Source: Polytrichum commune | Lineage: Eukaryota; Streptophyta; Polytrichopsida; Polytrichales; Polytrichaceae | Reading direction: 5' to 3' | Assembly: GCA_950295325.1 (NCBI GenBank) | Contig: OX485806.1 | Span: 34,722,001-34,786,000 of the forward strand | DNA length: 64,000 nt | Shown here: in pieces, positions 49,921-61,800 of the stretch | How the letters are laid out: every line of letters begins with the position of its first letter | How positions within the stretch are numbered: the first letter of the stretch is position 1 | Program-made: the position numbers and the translations under genes | The notes under the pieces: model-generated | Databases searched by the model: none | Seen by the model: the letters and a program-made list of their open reading frames with translations, nothing else | Told to the model about the DNA's origin: nothing

Positions 49921-51588
49921 TCATAACACACAATTATCGAACCTAGGTAACGCGACGATTCTTGTGCACATTCCTAAGGTCATATGGGCAAATTCGAGCG
50001 ATGGACGTGCTTACGTGGGTTGCTTGTTTTAATCATTACACCTCTAAGGTATTCTAAGTGTGTGAATTCCATACAGGAGTCCTCCATACATATATATATA
50101 TGAACAGTAGCTTGGTCTTGATAGGGGGCATGTCCTATATACACCCCACATGAACATGCCACGTGGGTTATTTATGAAATGAATCATACATCCAATATAT
50201 TATGAAGGTGAGCATCTTGGGCACCAACCACCAAACATACCCAATGTTATAGTGGATAGTATTAAGCTTTGGCATGGGTTCATTTTTGCCCACTATATCT
50301 AACATTTGGGCATGGCATTTTCCAACACACACATTATGACACACAATTATCGAACCTAGGTAACGCGACAATTCTTATGCACATTCCTAAGGTCATATGG
50401 GCAAATTCGAGCGATGGACGTGTCATGCTCTTTGACCTAAATCCCAACTAATAAGGAAGGTTTAGTCAAAATTTGTTTCTTAGAGGTTTCTAGTGAATCC
50501 CTAACTTCGCAATCAATCCATTTCTGGTTGATGGATGTTTTTTTCCCTACACTAACTCCACCTAATTCATTCATCCATAATCAAACTAACTGTAAACATC
50601 AAGCCAACATGGATATCTACACATCGACACATGAGCTATGCAATTTGTAGATGATTAGAAAACGTAAAATTATGTCAAACTGTGGAAGTGGTCATGTTTT
50701 TGTTGTGTTGGGAGCTCGTGTGAAGGGGTTGACTCCAATCGATACTTGTTACTTCGTATACCTGTCATTACCACTCAATACCAGTCAAGTTGATTTGTAT
50801 TGATACTCTATTAAGCTTAGAAACCCACTAAGGCACGTCTCCTATGGCAAAACAAATACATGTTTAATTCCAACGTATCATTGATCTTATGGACGCCTTC
50901 ATTTGATGTTCAACTTCACATCTATATTTACACATGATGATATAGGTGACAAAAATGAAAGTCAATTGACCAAGTGTACCTTTATTTTTATATCTAACAT
51001 TTGGGCATGGCATTTTGCAACACACACATTATGACACACAATTATCGGACCTAGGTAACACGACGATTCTTGTGCACATTCCTAAGGTCATATGAGCAAA
51101 TTTGAGCAATGGACATGCTTACGTGGGTTGCTTGTTTTAATCATTACACCTCTAAGGTATTCTCAGTGTGTGAAATCCATAGAGGAGTCCTCCATACATA
51201 CATATATATATATATATATATGATTAGTAGCTTGGTCTTGATAGGGGGCATGTCCTATATACAACCCACTTGAACATGCCACGTGGGTTATTTATGAAAT
51301 GAATCATACATCCAATATATTATGAATGTGAGCATCTTGGGCACCAACCAACAAACATACCGAATCTTATAGTGGATAGTATTAAGCTTTGGCATCTCTT
51401 CATTTTTGCCCCCTATATCTAACAATTGGGCATGGCATTTTGCAACACACACATTATGACACACAATTATCGAACCTAGGTAACGCGACGATTCTTGTGC
51501 ACATTCCTAAGGTCATATGGGCAAATTCGATCGATGGACGTGCTTCCGTGGGTTGCTTGTTTTAATCTTTACACCTCTAAGGTATTCA

Positions 51589-52295
51589 AATTTCCACACC
51601 ACCCTCTACTTGCTCCCAAACAAAAAGTATGCCATCATCATAATTGGAGCATTATGGTGATACATGATGGTTTTTTTTATCGCCATAGTTGAAACGATAA
51701 AATACTTCAAAACCATAAAGATCATAAGAGAGCACAAAATCTCTCTTCTTCGATTATCCATGATTGAAGATCAAATATAAGAAGAGAGATATTGATGAGG
51801 ATGATTAAGAGGAGAGCATGTCTTAAATAATACCAAAGAGTAGTGTTTTGTCCAATGTGTATGGGTTTTCCCCTCTTCATTCTTGAGCATTCAAGGAGAC
51901 ATTTATTTCCTACATGGGCCAAACTTGACAATTGGCAATTTGGCAATTTTCATTATCTTTTGAATAAAATTGAACATTATATTACACAATTCTTATGAAC
52001 ACAATTATTCTTCAAATCTTTTGATACAATGTGAATGTAGAGAATTATGGTTTTTTATCACAAAAAATCTTCACCATTAGGTGAACTTCTCTTCACCGGT
52101 GACCTTCTCTAGTGGACTTCTCCGCTAAACTTCTCCTCTAGGTGTTTAGACTTCAACCGGTCAAGACTCCTTAAGAAATATTTTATTGTCTTTAATTCTT
52201 CTCCGGCACATCCACCATTTCCCTCATATAACCATGTCTTGGCCAAGCATTCTTGACCGACCGGAGGCCTTCTCCACCGTAGTGTAAACCGGCCC
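51589..52295. mobile_element. PIF/Harbinger-like MITE, right part only
   Basis: The right end (complement of GGGCCGGTTTACACTACGGT) is followed by TAA at 52296-52298. The left end is missing: array sequence runs straight into MITE interior at about 51589. It matches 54336-54687 over the shared interior. Confidence 0.65.
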
Positions 52296-52506
52296 TAAGT
52301 GTCTGAATCCCATAGAGGAGTCCTCCATACATATATATATATATATATATATGAACAGTAGCTTGGTCTTGATACGGGGCATGTCCTATATATACCCCAC
52401 ATGAACATGACACGTGGGCATATCAAACATCAAACATCAAACATACCCAATCTTATTGATGGACCTACAATGGACGAACTACAAACTTTGTGTCTAGGGA
52501 GGTTAT

Positions 52507-52541
52507 CCGTAAACCCAAACCCTAAACCCTAAACCCTAAAT
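52507..52541 (-). repeat. Interstitial telomere-type repeat
   Basis: About three CCCTAAA units within the array spacer. The equivalent spacer at 56055-56085 carries four. Confidence 0.7.
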
Positions 52542-53316
52542 CGTTTTGAAACGGGCACTTCCTAGTGTAGAAGGTTGGGATGTCAATACTAATGTAGTAT
52601 TTTATTTGCACCAATATATGTGTCCATATGATCAAAGGTATAGAATAGGCATTCCCTCCAATTCCTTACACCATAAGATCATCACATACTAACTCTCTAC
52701 AATATATAGGAACCATGAGCGATGCTAGTGGAGTTCTATGTCCTATGTCCATGAAGTACGAATAGATTACTAGGGTAAGAAGATTCATTCTTGGTACAAA
52801 TTTGGCTCAAGCTTTTCACCACCACTACTAATGATTGCTCATTGTGGAAGTAAACTAATATGATCTTTATAATTTTCCCGTTCATGGCCTATAGTCAAAT
52901 TAGTTCGTATTGATACTCTATTAAGCTTAGAAACCCACTTAGGCACGTCTCCTATGGCAAAACAAAGACATGTTTAATTCCAACGTATCATTGATCTTAT
53001 GGCCGCCTTCATTTGATGTTAAACCTCACATCTATAATTACACGTGATGTTATAGGTGACAAAAATGAAAGTCAATGGACCAAGTGTACCTTTATTTAAA
53101 AAAAAACATTTGGACATGGCCTTTTGCAAGACACACATTATGACACACACATTATCACATACAATTCTCGAACCTAGGTAATGCGATGATTCCTATGCAT
53201 ATTCCTAAGGTCATATGAGCAAATTTGAGCGATGGACATGCTTACGTGGGTTGCTTGTTTTAATTTTTACACCCCTAAGGTATTCTCAGTGTGTGAAATC
53301 CATAGAGGAGTCCTTC

Positions 53317-53438
53317 ATACATACATACATATACATATACACATACATATATATACATACATACATATATATACATACATATACATACATACATATATAT
53401 ATATACATATATATATATACATACATATATATATATAT
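53317..53438. repeat. TA/CA-rich microsatellite
   Basis: Mixed CATA, TATA and TACA units over about 120 bp. It is an expanded version of the short (TA)n found in the other array units. Confidence 0.8.
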
Positions 53439-53814
53439 GATCAGTAGCTTGGTCTTCATAGGGGCCATGTCCTATATACACCCCACATAAACATGCCACG
53501 TGGGTTATTTATTAAATGAATCATACATCCAATATATTATGAAGGACGGTGAGCATCTTGGGCACCAAACACCAAACATACCCAATGTTATAGTGGATAG
53601 TATTAAGCTTTGGCATCTCTTCATTTTTGCCCCCTATATCTAACATTTGGGCATGGCATTTTGCAACACACACATTATGACACACAATTATCGAACCTAG
53701 TAGGTAACGCGACGATTCTTGTGCACATTCCTAAGGTCATATGGGCAAATTCGATCGATGGACGTGCTTCCGTGGGTTGCTTGTTTTAATCTTTACACCT
53801 CTAAGGTATTCTAA

Positions 53815-54687
53815 GGGCCGGTTTACACTACGGTGGAGAAGTCCACCGGTCATGAAAAAAAGGGCGTTTCTGAATTGTGATTGGTCGAAATTGCAACTCT
53901 TCACCGGTGAGTGTTTACACTAGGTGAAGAAAACAATGGTGGTGAACTTTTCTCATGGATGATAAAATGACATGGCCGCCTACATGGCGGCACTTTTTGG
54001 AGTTGGGCTTCTCTGGAGGAAGAGTTTCTTGTCCGGCCTCAAGAGTCCGGACAAGAAACTCCTCCTCCGGAGAAGCCCAATTCAATAAAAAATACCATAC
54101 AAATCGGCAAGTGTATGCAAAGTATCACCGGTTGCCAATCGATGCAATGTCAAAGAAATTCTACACACTATTGGAATACAAAGTCTTAATTTTGTATCTT
54201 TCTTGCTCAACATGGGTCCAAGCAAACAACATAAATAAATAAAAGTAGGCTTACTCACCCCCTACACGATCTTTGAACATTTTTGCATTATATGATCCAA
54301 GAAGAAATTGTGACACATATCCACTTGGCCGGTCAAATTACCACACCACCCTCTACTTGCTCCCAAACAAAAAGTATGCCATCATCATAACTGGAGCATT
54401 ATGGTGATACATGATGGTTTTTTTTATCGCCATAGTTGAAACGATAAAATACTTCAAAACCATAAAGATCATAAGAGAGCACAAAATCTCTCTTCTTCGA
54501 TTATCCATGATTGAAGATCAAATATAAGAAGTCTGAGAGATATTGATGAGGATGATTAAGAGGAGAGCATGTCTTAAATAATACCAAAGAGTAGTGTTTT
54601 GTCCAATGTGTATGGGTTTTCCCCTCTTCATTCTTGAGCATCCAAGGAGACATTTATTTCCTACGTGGGCCAAACTTGACAATTGGC
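53815..54687. mobile_element. PIF/Harbinger-like MITE, left part only
   Basis: TAA at 53812-53814 precedes GGGCCGGTTTACACTACGGT. The interior includes a palindromic pair around GAGGAAGAGTTTCTTGTCCGG and its complement near 54010-54070. The right end is missing: after GACAATTGG the sequence jumps back into array DNA at about 54688. Confidence 0.65.
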
Positions 54688-56054
54688 CTTGATAGGGGCC
54701 ATGTCCTATATACACCCCACATAAACATGCCACGTGGGTTATTTATAAAATGAATCATACATCCAATATATTATGATGGTGAGCATCTTGGGCACCAAAC
54801 ACCAAACATACCCAATCTTATAGTGGATAGTATTAAGCTTTGGCATCTATTCATTTTTGCCCCCTATATCTAACATTTGGGCATGGCATCTCTTCATTTT
54901 TGCCGACTATATCTAACATTTGGGCATGTCATTCTGCAACACACACATTATTGTGCGCATTCCTAAGGTCATATGGGCAAATTCGAGTGATGGACATGGT
55001 TACGTGGGTTGCTTGTTTTAATCATTACTCCCCGGAGGTAATCTAAGTGTGTGAATTCCATAGAACAATCTTGCATATATATATATATATGAACAGTAGC
55101 TTGGTCTTGATAGGGGCCATGTCCTATATACACCCCACATAAACATGACACGTGGGTTATTTATGAAATGAATCATACATCCAATATATTATGAATGTGA
55201 GCATCTTGGGCACCAAACACCAAACATACCCAATCTTATAGTGGATAGTATTAAGCTTTGGCATCTATTCATTTTTGCCCCCTATATCTAACATTTGGGC
55301 ATTTGCATTTTGCAACACACACACTATGACACACAATTATCGAACCTAGGTAATGCGACGATTCTTGTGCACATTCCTAAGGTCATATGGGCAAATTCGA
55401 TCGATGGACGTGCTTACGTGGGTTGCTTGTTTCAATTTTTACACCTCTAAGGTATTCTAAGTGTGTGAATTCCATAGAAGAGTCCTCCATACATACATAT
55501 ATATATATATATATGTAAACAGTAGCTTGGTCTTGATAAGGGGCATGTCCTATGTACACCCCACATGAACATGCCACGTGGGTTATTTATGAAATTAATC
55601 ATACATCCAATATATTATGAAGGTGAGCATCTTGGGCACCAACCAACAAACATACCGAATCTTATAGTGGATAGTATTAAGCTTTGGCATCTCTTCATTT
55701 GTGCCTACTATATCTAACATTTGGGCATGTCATTCTGCAACACACACATTATTGTGCGCATTGCTAAGGTCATATGGGCAAATTCGAGTGATGGACATGG
55801 TTACGTGGGTTGCTTGTTTTAATCATTACTCCCCGGAGGTAATCTAAGTGTGTGAATTCCATAGAACAGTCCTATATATATATATATATATATATGAACA
55901 GTAGTTTGGTCATGATAGGGGGCATGTCCTATATATACCCCACATGAATATGGCACGCGGGCATATCAAACATCAAACACCAAACATGCCCATTCTTATT
56001 GATGGACTTGCAACGGACGAACTACAAACTTTGTGTCTGGGGAGGGTATCCGTA

Positions 56055-56085
56055 AACCCTAAACCCTAAACCCTAAACCCTAAAT
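56055..56085 (-). repeat. Interstitial telomere-type repeat
   Basis: Four CCCTAAA units in the spacer equivalent to that at 52507. Confidence 0.75.
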
Positions 56086-56429
56086 CGTTTTGAGACGGAC
56101 ACTTCCTAGTGTAGAAGGTAGGGATGTCAATACTAATGGCGTATATTATTTGCACCAATATATGTGTCCATATATGATCAAAGGTATATAATAGGCATTC
56201 CCTTCAATTCCTAGCACCATAAGGTCATCACGTACTAACTCTCTACAATACATAGTAACCATGAGCGATGGTAGTAGAGTTCTATGTCATATGTCCACGA
56301 AGTACGAATAGATTACTAGGGCAAGAAGATTCATTCTTGGTACAATTTTGGCTCAAGCTTTTCACCACCACGACTAATGATTGCTCATCGTGGAAGTAAA
56401 ATAATATGATCTTTATAACTATCCCTTTA

Positions 56430-57766
56430 TAGGGACTACTTTTGCAATCAAGTTGACCGTCAAGCTTAGAGTGGTTGTTGTTTTTTGACTGGCAAGAACA
56501 ATAAATTTTAATTTCATGTCATATATGATAAAGTGGCCACCTTATTAGCCGCCCACATCTAACAGTGTAGCATTAATAGTTGTTTATATATGTATATATA
56601 TATAAACATTAGTATCTTATTGATAGGAGGCATGTCCTATATACACCCATTCATGGACATGCCAGCGTGAGTTATTTATCAAATGAATCATACATCCAAT
56701 ATATTTTGAAAGTGAGCATATCAAACATCACACACCAAACATACCCAATCTATACCATGATAAATGTTTGGTTTCCACATCCATTTGCAGTCGTGATTTT
56801 CCCTTTAAAGTTCAGGAGGCTTACTAGCTCACCCCGAGGTTGCGTTCCCAATTGGGGGGGGGGGGGGTCAGACCTCGGCCTCCGTATCTCTCCCACTCGA
56901 ATGCTCCCTCATCACTCTGCTTGCCTCTTTTGACTCTCAAATCGCTCCCGGGTCGCTCCATTGTCCAGTTTCTTGAGCTCTACATAGTTCACAGAGTTTA
57001 GCACCCTAGATTTGTTAGAAAAATGATTTTTTTTGCTTAACTAAAACACACATTCTTCAATCCTACACTAACCCACACATTATGTATACCTCATCTATGA
57101 ATGTGAGTCCAATAAATGTGTCACTTGCTAGTACCAACACAACATCATCACTTGGATGTGGGCATGCAAACAAATGCCCCATAACATAAATTCTCTCACA
57201 ACATGCATAGAAATGCCCTTCTCCAAACGAATAGAAGAAATGAGCATGAAAGTAGACCTTCCAGCCCAAGAGAAACAATGATGGTTAATTCACTATTGCT
57301 CTACCAAGTTTCTCTCACTATCTTCCAAATGATAGACCCTAGTGAAAAAAGATGTTTTTTTTAAGAAACATCCAGCACGTGCTCCTCTTCCATTTGTTCA
57401 TACGATTTGGCCCCAATTTGGCATAGTGCTCGATGATCTAAATTCAGTAACATGATGTCAAGGTTTATGCTTCCACTGTCAAATTCTTTGGTTTTCCCAT
57501 TTAACCAAGACATTCATTAATGCCACCTCATGATCAATCAGATTCAAAATTCATGTGGCCTTATTAAGGATTATTTGAGGGCATGCCAATGTGTTTAGAA
57601 AGCAAGACAACATTATTGGCATAAAGAAGAATGGCAACTATTGTGTTTGGCTTAGTCATAACAAGTGAACAAGAAAAGTATTATGCATTCAACTATGATT
57701 GGTTTTTCATATATGGTAAGGTTAGTTGGCTCATACTATATATATGGTAAGGTTAGTAGGCTCAGA
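56430..57766. other. Spacer inside the element, no gene seen
   Basis: AT-rich. It has a G homopolymer at about 56857-56869 and a fragment of the array unit near 56640-56750. No protein-like frame is present. Confidence 0.45.
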
Positions 57767-58720
57767 CCATGTGTCATAATGTGTGTGTTGCAAAATGCCA
57801 TGCCCAAATGTTAGATATAGGGGGCAAAAATGAAGAGATGCCAAAGCTTAATACTATCCACTATAACATTGGGTTTGTTTGGTGGTTGGTGCCCAAGATG
57901 CTCACCTTCATAATATATTGGATGTATGATTCATTTCATAAATAACCCACGTGGCATGTTCATGTGGGGTGTATATAGGACATGCCCCTTATCAAGACCA
58001 AACTACTGTTCATATATATATAGATATATGTATGGAGGCCTCTTGTATGGAATTCACACACTTAGAATACCTTAGAGGTGTAAAGATTAAAACAAGCAAC
58101 CCACGTAAGCACGTCCATCGCTCGAATTTGCCCATATGACCTTAGGAATGTGCACAAGAATCGTCGCATTACCTAGGTTCGATAATTGTGTGTCATAGTG
58201 TGTGTGTTGCAAAATGCAAATGCCCAAATGTTTAAAATAAAAATAAAGGTACACTTGGTCAATTGACTTTCATTTTTGTCACCTATAACATCATGTGTCA
58301 CTATAGATGTGAAGTTGAACATCAAATGAAGGCGGCCATAAGATCAATGATATGTTGGAATTAAACATGTCTTTGTTTTGCCATAGGAGACGTGCCTTAG
58401 TGGGTTTCTAAGCTTAATAGAGTATCAATACGATTTAACTTGACTATACGCTATGAACGGGAAAATTATAAAGATCATATTAGTTTACATGCACGAGGAT
58501 CCATCATTTGTGGTGGTGGTGAAAACCTTTAGCCAATTAGTACCAACGAAGAATCATCTTGCCCTCCTAATCTAATCGTACTTCATGGACATATGACATA
58601 GACCTCCACTACCATCGCTCATGATTACTATATATGGTAGAGGGTTAGTACGTGATGGCCTTGTGGTGTTAGGAATTGGAGGGAATGCCTATTATGTACC
58701 TTTGAAATTGGAGGGAATGC
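57767..58720 (-). repeat. Inverted copy of the array unit plus its spacer
   Basis: Read on the minus strand it matches, in order, the spacer blocks at 52540-53100 and the ~415-bp unit. It is the only copy in this orientation and it runs up to the promoter of gene B. Confidence 0.7.
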
Positions 58721-58728
58721 TCACCTTG

Positions 58729-58735
58729 TATATAA
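58729..58735 (+). promoter_or_regulatory. TATA box of gene B
   Basis: TATATAA followed by GGC, 70 bases before the start codon at 58805, fits a transcription start near 58760 and a short leader. Confidence 0.5.
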
Positions 58736-58804
58736 GGCAACCATGTGGAAGCTCATTTGTTTCTTCTCATATAGCCCATTGCCTTTACTTTTGAGGAACT
58801 CACC

Positions 58805-61800
58805 ATGGAGAGCGTGGATGCAGAGGTTAGTGTCAATAATTCACTTTAGCACGCTAGTGAGCTCATGGGGACCCCCACGGGTGCACCCGTGGATCCGTGA
58901 GAATGCACTGGATACAATAGTAGTTGCATCTCACGGGTGCGCCCGTGGGGGCCACAAAATTACAACCGAAGTAGATGCATCTCACGCGTGCGCCCGTGGG
59001 TGGTGCCACCCACCACTTGGGAGAACCCACGGGCGTTCGCCCGTGGGTGGAGACTCCCACCACTTGGGAGCTCCCACGGGCGTTCGCCCGTGGGTGGCGC
59101 CGCCCACCACTTGGGAGATCCCACGGGCGTTCGCCCGTGGGTGGCGCCGCCTACCACTTGGGAGATCCCACGGGCGTTCGCCCGTGGGTGGCGCCGCCTA
59201 CCACTTGGGAGATCCCACGGGCGTTCGCCCGTGGGTGGAGACGCCCACCACTTGGGAGATCCCACGGGCGTTCGCCCGTGGGTGGCGCCGCCTACCACTT
59301 GGGAGATCCCACGGGCGTTCGCCCGTGGGTGGAGACGCCCACCACTTCGGAGATCCCACGGGCGTTCGCCCGTGGGTGGAGACGCCCACCACTTGGGAGC
59401 TCCCACGGGCGTTCGCCCGTGGATGGCTCCGGGGTTGTCTTTTTATTATGCTTAATGCTAGGTGCTTATCTGTACAAATAAGTTATTCCATATGCATGGC
59501 TTGTTTCTTCACGGGAATTATAATTATGCTTACATGCCTATTTCTGTAGGACTAAGAACTAGTTGTTGGGATGTTGTCCATTTCAATCTTGGACATATGA
59601 CTATGCAGTGGGAGTTGACACATGTATTACAATGTTGGTTGCGATGATATCATTGACATTGGAATTTAGTGCGCATAGTGAATGTGACCTTGCAATTCGA
59701 AGTCAATGTGGCGTTCATTAATGTTTGAGCTATGAGTATGGGAGGTCTGACTATTAAAGGACTACATGATGATATGTGTTCTGACTAGAGTGACATTCTG
59801 GACTGATATACTTTAATGTTTACATTCAGATTCCGCATTGTGTTGGATTGTCGAGGAAGGATTTGAAGGGTAAGGCGGTTGTCCTCTTCGATGATCAGGA
59901 TCGTGCCTTGTGTGATGGGTTAATATGCAACACCAATCCGCTAGATTGTGTTGACAATAGCATCCTTGGCGATGAATATGTTGGAGTAATTATCTTGAAC
60001 CCAACTGGACATGTGATTTCGATGGATTGGGAGAATACTCTGCACCGCTGGCCGCTCTCACTTACAAAATTTGAAGGACACACATTGGCGGAGATATTGT
60101 TGGTCCATCATAACGCGACCCGTGAAGATGAGAGTCGGCGGCGTTTTCTTGGAAAACGCCGATACAACACTTTGAGGATATGTGCACCTCGGGCACCTGG
60201 AAAGAAAACTTTGGGGGCCACTGAGGAGGGAGCACGGATGTTATCCACGGTAGATTGCTGCAAGGAGCATTGTTGCCAGGTATTTCCAAGGCCTTTGTTG
60301 GTTAGTATTCGGGAACACTACTTTGCCTTGCCTTTCAATGCTCGGAAGCTCATTGCCCTTGCAGTGTTCCAAACGATCCAGAAGGAAGAGCACACGGGTA
60401 GGGAAACGGTTGTAGTGGAAGGAAGAACAATTTGCACTCGTGCATGGAGGAACATCTACATGATATCAAGGGCACAATTTAATAGGAATAAGGCCGACAG
60501 CCAGATGGGGGTTAGATCTCGAGATCATGGTAATACAGGAACCAGAAAGCCGAGGGCGAATACAGTGCAGGCACAAGCGACTCTTGGCGTGTTGATTGAG
60601 GGTAGAGCGGATTCCATGCCCCATATGACTCGGACTCTTCCAAATGGTGAAAAGATAGGTACGGAGATGCTCCCTGTGGGAACAACTTGGTCCAACCTAC
60701 TGGACGAAGTGAACAACTTGGACAAAGACCTCGGGTACGAGCCTGTCTCAATGTCAAGTTTTAGCCGCTTACATCGACAACATTTCAAGCAATATGTTGT
60801 TAAGAGCCCTGGGGACAACTTCTCGCGTTGTGGAACTTGCGTTTCTTTCAAGGATTTGTTGCGAATACACACAAAGAACACTACCGGGTACTTGGCCATC
60901 TCGAAGGCTAGCCATCGGCATTTGGCATTGCAAGAGGCTCATAGAAACAGTTACTACAAAGATAGGATCTTGTCAAAGTACTCTCCGAAAGAGGTCCTTT
61001 GTATCATACATGACAAAATGGATTATGGGAAAACGGCGCTTCCTGTTTTTGCGCACAAAAACAAACGTGTTGACAAATATGAGCGTTTCCCGATCTCCAT
61101 TGCGGGAATGATTGCGCATGGTCACTCTAATGTGAATTATGCGCATTATGTTCTTGATATGTACCCATCGGATGCGAACTTCACTATCACATCCATTATG
61201 AAGTTGCTTTGTCAACTTGAGGTCCCGCCGGTCTGCTCCAGTCGCCACATTCCGATTTCCACCATAGGCGACCCTTTGCACGACGCACTGGTGGTTGGCG
61301 TAGAGAAGTGTTCAGGAGCACTTCCTTTGCCATCGCTCGAAATTATTCCACCTACGGGGTTGCCACCCCTCTTGCTTATTCAGATGGACAATTGTGCGAA
61401 GGATAACAAATCAAAATACAACATGTTGTTTTGGTCTGCATTGACCGCAAAGGGAATCTTTCGTGAAGTCCGGGTGTCTTTCCTTATTGTTGGACATACG
61501 CATGAGGATGTGGATGCAATGTTCGGCCGGTTTGGACAAAGGTTGAAGATTGAGGATTGCCATACACTCCCAGACCTCATGGCATCGTTCATGAAAGCTG
61601 GGGATCCCACTATTGTCCCATACTTGATTCATGAGGTTGCTGATTTCAAGGAATGGGTGAAGGGATACTACCATGAGTTTGGTCAAGACCGACTTATAGG
61701 GCACTCCAAGGCACACCAATTCTGTTTTTATGTAGACCCTGAAGGAGTGCCATTGATGCAATACAAAGTGTTTTGTACAGATGCAAGTTGGGCGCCAAAA

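Larger units (their letters stand above)
49930..56000 (+). repeat. Interrupted tandem array of ~415-bp units
   Basis: The word CCTAAGGTCATATG recurs near 49974, 50390, 51083, 51508, 53205, 53733, 54962, 55377 and 55766. Complete spacings are about 390-425 bp. Each unit also holds ATGGACGTGCTTACGTGGGT, a (TA)n run, CTTGGTCTTGATAGG, CACGTGGGTTATTTAT and GGATAGTATTAAGCTTTGGC. Longer spacers (50.8-51.0, 52.4-53.1 and 56.0-56.4 kb) are also related to each other. MITE halves interrupt the array at 51589-52295 and 53815-54687. It is non-coding. Confidence 0.75.

Noticed and set aside
53215-53499. Tyr/Ile-rich frames near 53.3 kb
   Set aside because: They are translations of the TA/CA-rich microsatellite.
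58743-58825. Alternative start of gene B at the ATG at 58743
   Set aside because: That frame leaves exon 1 in the wrong phase for exon 2 and reads into the palindrome array. The downstream ATG has better context and the right phase.
58937-59481. Long frames of the same repeat type in both strands upstream of gene B
   Set aside because: They lie in gene B intron 1, and the 47-bp unit keeps frames open by its composition. Splice signals and the ideal start at 58805 support the intron.
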